Part shown: positions 26,018 through 34,523 of the stretch, in pieces
Layout: every line of letters begins with the position of its first letter
Numbering within the stretch: position 1 is the stretch's first letter
Source: Sphingobium sp. BYY-5
GTDB lineage: Bacteria; Pseudomonadota; Alphaproteobacteria; Sphingomonadales; Sphingomonadaceae
DNA: 64,000 nucleotides
Direction of reading: 5' to 3'
Assembly (NCBI RefSeq): GCF_022758885.1
Contig: NZ_JALEBH010000001.1
Span: 1,116,001 to 1,180,000, forward strand
Made by a program: the position numbers and the translations under genes
Notes under the pieces: model-generated
Database searches by the model: none
What the model was told of the DNA's origin: nothing
What the model saw: only the letters and a program-made list of their open reading frames with translations

Positions 26018-27551
26018 CGACGATGGTTTCCACCTCGGTTGAATCGCGCCGCGACACGCGGATCGCCTCCTCCGCCGTGGTCTGCCCGTCGCGCACCAGC
26101 GCCCGCGCCGCCGACCCCAGATTGGGGGCGTTCAGGAAGGCATGACGCGCGATCAGCGATTCATCGCCACCGTCATTGATGAGCCGGCGGATGGTGTCGT
26201 CCACCCGGATCGCCTCGAACACGCCGATCCGCCCCTTATACCCGCTACCGCTGCATTCCTCGCAACCGTGCGCCCTGTAGATGATCGTGCCGGGATCGAA
26301 GCCGAGCAGCGCACTCGCCGATTTGTCCGCCTGCACCGGCTCGCGACAATGCTGGCACAGGCGGCGCACCAGTCGCTGAGCGATCACGGCGCGCAGGGTA
26401 GAGGCGAGCAGGAACGGCTCGACCCGCATGTCGCGCATCCGGGTAATCGCGCCGACCGCGTCATTGGTGTGGACGGTCGAAAGCACCAGATGCCCGGTCA
26501 GCGACGCCTGCACCGCGATTTCCGCCGTCTCCCGATCGCGAATTTCACCGACCATCACCACGTCGGGGTCCTGGCGCAGGATGGCGCGCAGCCCCGCGGC
26601 GAAGGTCAGGCCGACCTTGGCATTGACCTGCGTCTGGCCGACGCCCTCGATCGCATATTCGACCGGATCTTCCACGGTCAGGATATTGCGGCTGCCGTCG
26701 TTCAGGGTGCGGAGGCCCGCATAGAGCGTGGTCGTCTTGCCCGAACCGGTCGGCCCGGTGACGAGAATGATGCCATTGGGTTCGCTCAACCCTTCGCGGA
26801 ATATCCGGTCCGGCGCGCCGGTCATGCCCAGCAGGTCGAGCGTGATGCCCGCATTCTCCTTGTCGAGAATGCGCAGCACGACCCGCTCGCCCGCCCGGCT
26901 CGGCAGGGTCGATACGCGCACGTCGAGCAGCTTGCCGCCCAGGGTCAGGCCGATACGCCCGTCCTGCGGCACGCGCCGCTCCGCAATGTCGAGCCGCGCC
27001 ATCACCTTGATCCGGCTGACCACCACCGGTGCGACATGCGGCGGCATCCGCAGCGTCTCGCGCAGCACGCCGTCGACGCGCATCCGTACGATCAGGCCCG
27101 TTTCATAGGGTTCGATATGGATGTCCGACACGCCCTGCCGCGCGGCCTCGGCGATGATCCCGTTGATAAGGCGGATGGCCGGCGCGTCGTCGGCGCTGTC
27201 GAGCAGGTCGTCGGCGGTCGGAATATCGGCGGCCAACATGTCCAGTTCGTCCGCGCCAACCTCCAGCGATCCCGCCATGGCCGCCGCGCTGCCCTCCATC
27301 GCATAATGATCGGACAGATGCCGGTCGAACTGTGCCGGCTCCACGAAGCGCACATCGAAACTGCGCGCCAGATGCCGGCGGACCTCCAACAGCACGCGCG
27401 GGTCACTTCCCTCGCGCACCGCGATCGTCAACCGCTCGCCTTCCAGCGGCAGCAATACGACACCATGCCTGCGCGCGAACGTGTAGGGAATGTCGATGGG
27501 ACGCGGCGTGATGGCTGGGGAAATGACTTCGTCCTGGACGGGGTCGCTCAT
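26010..27551 (-). CDS. gspE: Type II secretion ATPase E
   Basis: A 513-residue hexameric ATPase that powers pseudopilus assembly. Walker A is GPTGSGKTT (residues 266-274). The Asp/Walker B region is DPDVVMVGEIRDRETAEIA, followed by a His box (LSTVHTND). The tetracysteine zinc motif is CQHC...CEEC (from about residue 402). A long antisense frame on the other strand is a codon-bias shadow. ATG overlaps the gspD stop (ATGA). Confidence 0.96.
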   Translation of the reverse strand: MSDPVQDEVISPAITPRPIDIPYTFARRHGVVLLPLEGERLTIAVREGSDPRVLLEVRRHLARSFDVRFVEPAQFDRHLSDHYAMEGSAAAMAGSLEVGADELDMLAADIPTADDLLDSADDAPAIRLINGIIAEAARQGVSDIHIEPYETGLIVRMRVDGVLRETLRMPPHVAPVVVSRIKVMARLDIAERRVPQDGRIGLTLGGKLLDVRVSTLPSRAGERVVLRILDKENAGITLDLLGMTGAPDRIFREGLSEPNGIILVTGPTGSGKTTTLYAGLRTLNDGSRNILTVEDPVEYAIEGVGQTQVNAKVGLTFAAGLRAILRQDPDVVMVGEIRDRETAEIAVQASLTGHLVLSTVHTNDAVGAITRMRDMRVEPFLLASTLRAVIAQRLVRRLCQHCREPVQADKSASALLGFDPGTIIYRAHGCEECSGSGYKGRIGVFEAIRVDDTIRRLINDGGDESLIARHAFLNAPNLGSAARALVRDGQTTAEEAIRVSRRDSTEVETIVDG

Positions 27552-29764
27552 TTCCTTTCTCCGCTGGCGGGAATTTCAACGGGTCGCACCACGCCGCTCG
27601 ACTTGCGGACGGTCGGCTCGATAATCTGTATCGGCTCGGCCGAAGCCTGCGGCTGTACCACCGCATCGCCGGGCTGGGGCGACGTGATCGGCGGGGTCGC
27701 GCCCATATAGTCGCGAACCAGTTCGTCGATCGTCGGCTCGCTGTCGGGGCTGCGTTGCAACTGCATCCCGCGCACATAGCCGTAGCGCTGCTGGGTCAGC
27801 CGCTGCGCATCCTCCTTCGACCGCAGGATGGTCGGACGGATGAAGACCATCAAATTGGTCTTGGTCCGGCTCTTGCTGCGCGACTTGAACAGTTCGCCGA
27901 TGCCGGGGATATCGCTCAGCAGCGGGATGCGTTCGATCGTCTTGCGTTCATTATCGTCCAGCAGGCCACCGAGCGCGAGGATTTCGCCATCATCCACCGT
28001 GACCGTAGTCTCGATCTCGCGCTTGTTGATGATGAGGTCGCTGCTCGAATTGCTGACCGGTCCGGCCACGCTCGACACTTCCTGCTTCAAGAACAGCTTG
28101 ATCGCGCCGCCGGTGTTGATCTGCGGCTTCACCTCCAGCTTGATGCCGACATCCTGCCGCTGCACGGTGCGGAACTGGTTGTCGAAATTCTGGCTCAGCG
28201 CCTCGCCGGTCGTTACCGGCACCTGTTGGCCGACCAGGATCGACGCCTTCTGATTGTCCAGCGTCATCACCGACGGCGTGGACAGCAGATTGCTTTCCGT
28301 ATCGGATTTCACCGCATTGATGATCGCGCCGAAAATGCCGTTCCTGCCGATCTGGGTGCCAAGGCCCCCGATAATGCCGGTGGCGCTGGTCAGGCTGTCC
28401 ACCGCCGCCTGCGTCAGGCTGTTGGACAGGTCGCTGTTCGTTTGCGTCTCGGTCGTGGTCCTCGTGCCGTCGGCCGCCACCACCGTCGTCGTGGTCGTGC
28501 CCAACTGGGTCGCGCCATAAGCCCCCGCGATCGTCAGCAGACTGGGGGAGGCGTTGGAATAGTTGGTCGCGGCAAAGCCTGTCGATGTGCTGCCCACCAG
28601 GAACTGCACGCCCAGCTTCTTGGCCGCCGCGTCGCTGATCTCCACGATGATCGCTTCCACCAGCACCTGTTCGCGGCGCGTATCGATCTGGCGGATGGTC
28701 TCGCCCAGCATCCGCTGTACGTCGCTGTTGGCCGCGACGATGATGGCGTTGGCGCCTTCATAGCGGGTGACGATCGCCGGACCGCGCGTGCTGATCCCGC
28801 CGCTGGAAGAGGATGATGACGATACCGCCGCCACCGGCACTGCCGCCTGCGACGCGGGCGCCGCGCTCTTTCCGCCCGCCGCCGGGAGCGACGCCGTCAC
28901 GGGTTCGTTGGTGGACTGCCCCACCAGTTGCTGGAGAACCGGCAGCAGCTTTTCGGCATCGGCATGTTCCAGCCAATAGACACGGATTTCGGTGCCGCTG
29001 GCCGCCTGTCGGTCCAGCTCGCGCGCCATGTTGGCGAGCCGCGCCACGGTGTTGGCCTCCCCCCGGATCGCAACCGAATTGCTGCTGTCGATCGGCACCA
29101 CCGTCGCGGCGGACGGCGCTGCATTCTCGCCACCGCCACCGCTCGCCACCAGCGCCTGGAGCGAGGTCGCAATCTCGCGCGCGCCGGCATTTTTCAGGCT
29201 GACCATCTGCGTCGCCGACGTATCGCGATCGATCCGTGCGATCACCTGGCGGATGCGGGCGATATTGTCGGCATAGTCGGCCACCACCACGCTGTTGCCC
29301 GCCCGGTTGGCGGTGACGGAGCCGTCCTTGCTCACCAACGGCCGCAGCGTTTCCAATGCGCTCGCCGCGTCGATCGACCGCAAGCGGAAGACTTCGGTGA
29401 CGAAGCTGTTGCGATTGGCCGCCCGGCCGACGCCGCTCGGCTGGCCCGCCGCACCATCTGCCGGCTGGATACGATAGGCGCCGCCCGGTCCCGGCACCGC
29501 GACCAGTCCGTTGGCGCGCAGGGTCGACAGGAAAATCTCGAAATATTCGGAACGCGACAGCGGCCGGTCAGTCACTACCGACACCTTCCCCTGCACCCGA
29601 TTGTCGATGATGAAGGTGCGCCCGGTGACGCGCGCGGCATCCTGAATGAAGGCGCGGATATCGGCATCGCGGACGTTCAACGTCTGCTGGGCCTGTGCCG
29701 GAGTGACAACCGGTGCGGCCAGAACAAGGGCCATGGCGGCCGAAAGGAGGAGTTTGCGGGTCAT
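27548..29764 (-). CDS. gspD: Type II secretion secretin D
   Basis: A 738-residue outer-membrane secretin. The signal peptide ends TPAQAQ (about residue 26). The N0 domain (NVRDADIRAFIQDAARVTG) and three N/KH repeats follow, with a Ser/Gly-rich loop (SSSSSSGG) in N3. The secretin core is VMTLDNQKASILVGQQVPV through GGLLDDNERKTIERIPLLSDIPGIG. The C-terminal S-domain is short, and no dedicated pilotin gene is seen nearby. Confidence 0.96.
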   Translation of the reverse strand: MTRKLLLSAAMALVLAAPVVTPAQAQQTLNVRDADIRAFIQDAARVTGRTFIIDNRVQGKVSVVTDRPLSRSEYFEIFLSTLRANGLVAVPGPGGAYRIQPADGAAGQPSGVGRAANRNSFVTEVFRLRSIDAASALETLRPLVSKDGSVTANRAGNSVVVADYADNIARIRQVIARIDRDTSATQMVSLKNAGAREIATSLQALVASGGGGENAAPSAATVVPIDSSNSVAIRGEANTVARLANMARELDRQAASGTEIRVYWLEHADAEKLLPVLQQLVGQSTNEPVTASLPAAGGKSAAPASQAAVPVAAVSSSSSSSGGISTRGPAIVTRYEGANAIIVAANSDVQRMLGETIRQIDTRREQVLVEAIIVEISDAAAKKLGVQFLVGSTSTGFAATNYSNASPSLLTIAGAYGATQLGTTTTTVVAADGTRTTTETQTNSDLSNSLTQAAVDSLTSATGIIGGLGTQIGRNGIFGAIINAVKSDTESNLLSTPSVMTLDNQKASILVGQQVPVTTGEALSQNFDNQFRTVQRQDVGIKLEVKPQINTGGAIKLFLKQEVSSVAGPVSNSSSDLIINKREIETTVTVDDGEILALGGLLDDNERKTIERIPLLSDIPGIGELFKSRSKSRTKTNLMVFIRPTILRSKEDAQRLTQQRYGYVRGMQLQRSPDSEPTIDELVRDYMGATPPITSPQPGDAVVQPQASAEPIQIIEPTVRKSSGVVRPVEIPASGERK

Positions 29765-30597
29765 TGGCCTTGCACTATTAGGTTGATGGGGGCGACGACG
29801 GCGCCGCGCTCAACGCTCAGGGACAGACGCGCGCCGGGCGCGATCTTGTCTTGGATGTTGCCCATGTCGCCGACCGGCTGGCCGTCGACCTGGGTAATGA
29901 CGTCGCCGGGCCGGAAGCCCGCATTGGCGAAGGCCGGCCCCTTGGACAGGACGGCCAGGCCCGTGACCCGGCCATTCTGCATTCGCGGCGCAAAACCGAT
30001 GTCACGCTTGAGGCTTTCGACGGTGGGAGAGTCAACGCCAACCGGAGCGGGTGGCGGCGGAGCGGCGCTCTGCCACCCCCCGCCCGACCTCGCCGGGGCA
30101 GCGGCAGTCGGCACGGGCGCGGATTGATCGAGGAAGACCTGCTCTTCCGCGCCGCCGCGATCGATCGTCACATGGTCGAAGGCAACCGCCTTCAGGACCA
30201 CGCCCGGCAATATCTCGTCCCCCACGGCAAAGCTGTTCTGCACGCCGTCGGGCGTCGCGATGATGGCCGATCCCAGCCCCGATCCTTCGTTGAGGCGAAT
30301 GCCATAGACGGTCAGCGCCAGCGAAGTGACGACACCGCCGCCCTGTTGCGGCGCATCGGACCGAAAAAAGGGATCGAAACTGGCGAACAGCGCCTGACGC
30401 GCGCTGGCCGGCAGAAGCTGGGCCTGGCGTCCTTCCCACGGGCCGAAACTACCGATCGGCGTTAGCACCACCCAGATAAGGCGCACAATCTGCAACGCGA
30501 GCAACGCTAGCAGCAGTCGCTCACCCAGCTTCAGCCAGTCGATCGCGGGCACACCAGCTTTGAGACTGCGGATTCTGTCGCCAAACGGCACGCGCAT
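29761..30597 (-). CDS. gspC: Type II secretion protein C
   Basis: A 278-residue protein with one inner-membrane helix (LLLALLALQIVRLIWVVL, ~28-45), a homology region that touches GspD, a Pro/Ala-rich linker and a C-terminal PDZ domain (residues ~195-275, GPAFANAGFRPGDVITQVDGQPV). It selects cargo and links platform to secretin. It is the first gene of the gsp operon. Candidate PHO boxes lie 60-88 bp upstream. Confidence 0.92.
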   Translation of the reverse strand: MRVPFGDRIRSLKAGVPAIDWLKLGERLLLALLALQIVRLIWVVLTPIGSFGPWEGRQAQLLPASARQALFASFDPFFRSDAPQQGGGVVTSLALTVYGIRLNEGSGLGSAIIATPDGVQNSFAVGDEILPGVVLKAVAFDHVTIDRGGAEEQVFLDQSAPVPTAAAPARSGGGWQSAAPPPPAPVGVDSPTVESLKRDIGFAPRMQNGRVTGLAVLSKGPAFANAGFRPGDVITQVDGQPVGDMGNIQDKIAPGARLSLSVERGAVVAPINLIVQGQ

Positions 30598-30656
30598 AAT
30601 ATCAGATCGCCCCTCAAGTTCCCCCTTGCCTGCTAGGCAACTCTTCTTACTCAGAA

Positions 30657-30685
30657 ATGACAGTTATGTGACTCGTATATGACAT
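30657..30685 (-). promoter_or_regulatory. PHO box (three 11-bp-spaced repeats) before gspC
   Basis: On the minus strand, ATGTCAT, GAGTCAC and CTGTCAT start at 30685, 30674 and 30663, exactly 11 bp apart. This is the layout of PhoB sites (7-bp repeats, 4-bp spacers). They lie 59-88 bp before the gspC start, so they could replace a -35 element. Confidence 0.65.
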
Positions 30686-30774
30686 AGCAAGGCAAGAGCG
30701 ACGGATGCTTGCATTTCGCACCATCAACGATAGCTAAACCCAGCCGAACCGTGTCTGTCTGTGAGAGGCCCGCC

Positions 30775-31425
30775 TTGTCCGATATTGCCGATCGCCCCAA
30801 AGCCGCCGATGCCGACCCCGCCTGGATCGCCGGCCATCCGCGCGTCCAGAAGCTGCCCAACCGGGAATTGACGCTGTTCATACAGCGGGATTTCCTCTCG
30901 GCCGAAGAATGCGCGGCTTTGATCGAGCGGATCGAAACGAACCGTCGTCCCTCCACCATCGCCGACGCCAATGGCGACGGCTATTTCCGTACCAGCGAAA
31001 CTTGCGATCTCGATCCGGCGGATGCCTTCGTTGCCACCATCGACGCCAGGCTGTCGGCCTTTTCGGGGATCGATCCCCTCTATGGCGAACCGATTCAGGG
31101 CCAGCGCTATGCCGTGGGGCAGGAATTCAAGGCTCATACCGACTATTTCGATCCGAAGGGCGCGGATTATCTCCAATATTGCTCGGTCGCGGGCAATCGC
31201 ACCTGGACGCTGATGGTCTATCTGAACGAACCGGCAGCGGGCGGCGCCACGCGCTTTGCGAAAGTCGGCAAGATGGTCCAGCCCGAAACCGGCAAGCTGC
31301 TCGCCTGGAACAACCGCATCGCACCGGGCGAACCCAATCCCGCCAGCCTCCACCATGGCATGAAGGTGCGGAGCGGCGTCAAGCATGTCATCACCAAATG
31401 GTATCGCGAACGCCCCTGGGGGTGA
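30775..31425 (+). CDS. 2OG-Fe(II) oxygenase, prolyl-4-hydroxylase-like
   Basis: A 217-residue dioxygenase of the prolyl 4-hydroxylase alpha-subunit type. Fe(II) ligands are HTD in EFKAHTDYFDP and a distal His in SLHHG; the 2-oxoglutarate-binding Lys is in SGVKHVITKWYRERPWG at the C-terminus. The start is uncertain: a TTG at 30775 with GAGAGG six bases upstream is chosen, but a GTG at 30751 or an ATG at 30709 is also in frame. No signal peptide is seen. It is divergent from gspC. The target is unknown; a Pro-rich neighbour such as the lipoprotein's PT linker is only a guess. Confidence 0.82.
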   Translation: MSDIADRPKAADADPAWIAGHPRVQKLPNRELTLFIQRDFLSAEECAALIERIETNRRPSTIADANGDGYFRTSETCDLDPADAFVATIDARLSAFSGIDPLYGEPIQGQRYAVGQEFKAHTDYFDPKGADYLQYCSVAGNRTWTLMVYLNEPAAGGATRFAKVGKMVQPETGKLLAWNNRIAPGEPNPASLHHGMKVRSGVKHVITKWYRERPWG

Positions 31426-31463
31426 TATCAGGATATATTGATGGGAACTCACGCCGACATGTT

Positions 31464-31560
31464 CCCCGGCGAAGGCCGGGGTCCAGTCCCACGGGCTGAA
31501 CTGGACCCCGGCCTTCGGCCTACGGCCGAAGTTTATCCTGAGCGCCTGCTGCAAGCAGGC
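31464..31560. repeat. REP-like palindromes between the hydroxylase and the receptor
   Basis: CCCCGGC-GAAG-GCCGGGG (31464-31481) is followed by an inverted relative (GGACCCCGGCCTTCGG, near 31503), CTTCGGCC-TAC-GGCCGAAG, and GCCTGC-loop-GCAGGC. The 316-bp gap between convergent genes holds this array and no ORF worth calling. Confidence 0.8.
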
Positions 31561-31741
31561 AGTCGAAGGGCCGGGGAACAACAATCAGTCGACCCTGATG
31601 AATCATCCTCTACCCAGCTTGGTATGAGCCGCAACTTGCCCGCGTTGGTCCGCCCAACCATCCTCTGGGACCTTCCAACATGGCCTATCGTTCCAGAACA
31701 GGAACAGCCGACCTGCCAAGGGCAGGCCGGCCGCCCGTCGA

Positions 31742-34435
31742 TCAGAACACTACGGTCAGCGACGCCGCGATCGTCGTGCCGATCTTGTACCGGTTATAAT
31801 AGACCCGGTTGCCGCCCAGTTGCTGGAACTCCTGGAACTTTCGGCCGGTGAGGTTGCGGGCTTCCAGCTTGAACTCGCTGTTGATCCCGCCCGGCAGCGT
31901 CACGCCCTGGCGTGCAACGAAATCCAGCGTCAGGCCGGGCCGTTCCTTGATGTCGGGTTGCAGGTTCGGCCCGCGGCTGGTGACGCGATCGCTGGCATAA
32001 GTCAGCATCAGCGTCTGCTGCGACAGCTTGTCCGTATCCTCCAGGCCGATCTGCAGATTGACCAGATGGTCCGACTGCCCCGTCAGCGGCGATCCGTTCA
32101 CAAAATAATCCGACGCCGCCGGCAGGTCGCCGGTGGTATAGGTATAGGGAATGGTGGTGTCCCCTTCCTTCACCTTCAGCTTCGACTGGGTATAGGTGTA
32201 ATTGCCGATCAGCACCACACGACGGCTCTGGAAGAAGGACGAGTCCATCCCGTCGAGCGGGATATATTTCTGCACTTCCAGCTCCGCGCCATAAAGCGTG
32301 GCTTCGGGCGCATTGGCAAAGCTGGTCGTCACCGCATAGGTATCGTTGATCGTCGTGAAGGTTTCGATCGGATTGTCGATCTTCTTGTAGAAGCCCGCGA
32401 CCGTCACCCGCTCGTCACGCCCCATATACCATTCGCCGCGCACCTCGGCATTCCACAATTCGCTGTCCTGCAGGAACGGGTTGCCGCGATAGAAGCGGTT
32501 GGAGTCCGTATCGAGATAGGGCTGAGCGATCAGTTCGCGGAACTGCGGCCGGGCGATCGTCTTCGACCCGCTCGCGCGGAACTGCAATCCTTTTGCCGCT
32601 TCGAAAGTCAACGTCACGGCCGGCAGCCAATAATTTTTCTTGATCTCGTTGAATGGCGTCAGGCCAGTCGAATAAACATCGACGCCCGTTACCGACTGGC
32701 GACCCTTTTCGTAGCGGACACCGGCATTGACCGTCACGCCCGGAATAACTTCCGCCTGTAACTGACCATAACCGGCATGAACGCGCATGGCCGCATCATA
32801 GACCGGATAATTACCCGAAAATTCCAGCAGGCTGATATCGTAAAGCTGGATCGACGCATCCGACAACAGATAGTCGGGGCGCAGTTGCTGCACGGGGATC
32901 GGCAAATTGGTCGCATCGAAATGCAATTCGTACCGCGACGAGGTACGCTTGGTATCGGTAAAGGCATAACCCGCCGTCAGCGACACATTCGGCGAGAATT
33001 TATAGCTGAGGTCAGCCCCGGCCGACCACAGATCCTCGTTCAGGTCGCTGAAGGTGATCGACGCATCGCCACGCTGGCGATTAAGCGCGTTGATGAAGCG
33101 ATCACCAACCGGGTCGATCGCCGTGTCGATATTAGAGCGCACATATTCGAAATCGCGCTCATAGGGCGCTTCACGCTGCGAATTGGCATAACCGCCGCGC
33201 AGGTCGAGACTCAGGGCGTCGCTCAGCTTGAACTCACCGACCATCTGCGTGTCGATCAGTTGGCGCTCATACCAGGCGGTGCTCTGGTTCATATAGTCCG
33301 CACCCTGGATCTGGCCGTCGTTTCGGCCGATCGATAGAGCGCTGCGCTTGAGCGTGTCGCGGATATAGAGGTTGGTCCAGCGCAGTTTCTGGTTGCCCAG
33401 TTCCAGGCCGAAACCGAGCAGGGCGTTCACCGTCACCTCGTTGTCGGTGCTGATCTGGTGATAATCCTTGCCCGCGCCCTGCGACACATCAAGCGACGCC
33501 TGCTGGATATTATCGCGGGTGCGCCACTTGTTGCTGTAGCTGGCCGTAGCCAGGATGCCGAACCGCCCATCGCTGCCCACGTCGAACGCCGTGCCGCCAT
33601 TGAACGAGCCGGAGAAGTTGAAGGGCAGACTGTTGGTCCGCTGCAATACCGATGTGTTGCTGTTCTGGAACTGCATCGCGATGGCGCGCAGGTCTGACCG
33701 CGGCATGTTAGAGAACGGCGTGCCGCTACCGATCGCCTGCTTCAGCAGACCAGGCACATCGCGCGTCCCGTCGTCGAAGCCGGTCCAGTCTGATTTGCTG
33801 CCATAATGGGTATAGCCCATCTGGCCTGACGTTTCGGTATTGGCCGAACTGCCGGCGCTCAATTCCAGATAGCTTTCGGTCGGGATAGCCTTGGTCGTCA
33901 GGTTGATGACGCCGCCGCCGAACTCACCGGGAAAATTGGCCGAATAGCTTTTCTGCACCAGGGTGGAGGCGATGACGCTGGTGGGAAAGATATCCAGCGG
34001 TACGACACGCTTCAGCGGTTCGGGGCTGGGTAGCGGCGAACCGTTGAGCAGCGCCAGCGAATAACGGTCGCCAAGGCCACGAACATAGACATAGCCGCCC
34101 GACACGACCGACAGGCCGGTCACGCGCTGCAGCGAACCGGCGATGTCACCCTCGCCCGTGCGCTTGATGTCGGCGGCCGACAGGACGTTCACCACCTGCG
34201 CCGCGGCCTGGGAGATGTTCGCGGTACGGCGACCGGTGACGACGATATCGGCGCCGGGGATCGCCACATCGACTCTGCCCGACTGGGCATCGGCTTCCTC
34301 GGAAGCGGTGGGCACGCCCGGTGTCACCGAACCGGCCGGTTCCGAGCCGGTCGGCGCGTTCTGCGCCATGGCTGCGGGCGCGACCAGCGCGGTGGAAATC
34401 AGAAGCAGGCGCGCCAGGCTCAGCGGCATCGACAT
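31742..34435 (-). CDS. TonB-dependent receptor next to the T2SS and its presumed lipoprotein cargo
   Basis: An 897-residue outer-membrane transporter. AGGGG precedes the ATG at 34435. The signal peptide ends PAAMAQ (about residue 25), a TonB box-like ADIVVTG follows, then a plug with VRGLGDRYSLALLNGSPLPSPEPLKR and a barrel ending ASLTVVF. The plug wording differs from the two glycan-type receptors in this window, so a different ligand is likely. It lies downstream of the lipoprotein gene on the same strand with a hairpin between them, suggesting co-transcription with reduced read-through. With PHO boxes upstream, a phosphorus-containing substrate is plausible but unproven. Confidence 0.88.
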   Translation of the reverse strand: MSMPLSLARLLLISTALVAPAAMAQNAPTGSEPAGSVTPGVPTASEEADAQSGRVDVAIPGADIVVTGRRTANISQAAAQVVNVLSAADIKRTGEGDIAGSLQRVTGLSVVSGGYVYVRGLGDRYSLALLNGSPLPSPEPLKRVVPLDIFPTSVIASTLVQKSYSANFPGEFGGGVINLTTKAIPTESYLELSAGSSANTETSGQMGYTHYGSKSDWTGFDDGTRDVPGLLKQAIGSGTPFSNMPRSDLRAIAMQFQNSNTSVLQRTNSLPFNFSGSFNGGTAFDVGSDGRFGILATASYSNKWRTRDNIQQASLDVSQGAGKDYHQISTDNEVTVNALLGFGLELGNQKLRWTNLYIRDTLKRSALSIGRNDGQIQGADYMNQSTAWYERQLIDTQMVGEFKLSDALSLDLRGGYANSQREAPYERDFEYVRSNIDTAIDPVGDRFINALNRQRGDASITFSDLNEDLWSAGADLSYKFSPNVSLTAGYAFTDTKRTSSRYELHFDATNLPIPVQQLRPDYLLSDASIQLYDISLLEFSGNYPVYDAAMRVHAGYGQLQAEVIPGVTVNAGVRYEKGRQSVTGVDVYSTGLTPFNEIKKNYWLPAVTLTFEAAKGLQFRASGSKTIARPQFRELIAQPYLDTDSNRFYRGNPFLQDSELWNAEVRGEWYMGRDERVTVAGFYKKIDNPIETFTTINDTYAVTTSFANAPEATLYGAELEVQKYIPLDGMDSSFFQSRRVVLIGNYTYTQSKLKVKEGDTTIPYTYTTGDLPAASDYFVNGSPLTGQSDHLVNLQIGLEDTDKLSQQTLMLTYASDRVTSRGPNLQPDIKERPGLTLDFVARQGVTLPGGINSEFKLEARNLTGRKFQEFQQLGGNRVYYNRYKIGTTIAASLTVVF

Positions 34436-34466
34436 GAAGGTTCCCCTATAGAATTCAGAGCAAAGA

Positions 34467-34500
34467 GGGCGGGAAAGCGCCAATGAACGCTCTCCCGCCC
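34467..34500 (-). terminator. Hairpin between lipoprotein and receptor genes
   Basis: A 13-bp stem with one mismatch (34467-34479 with 34488-34500), followed on the minus strand by a short weak T-stretch (TCTTTG). It could attenuate transcription into the receptor gene or protect the upstream mRNA end. Confidence 0.5.
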
Positions 34501-34523
34501 CTATTGAGGTCAGGTCCGTCCGA

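Noticed and set aside
26142..27710. 522-codon plus-strand frame opposite gspE
   Set aside because: Antisense of a gene with unmistakable ATPase motifs; its own translation is Arg/His/Gln-rich with no family signature. It is a codon-bias shadow.
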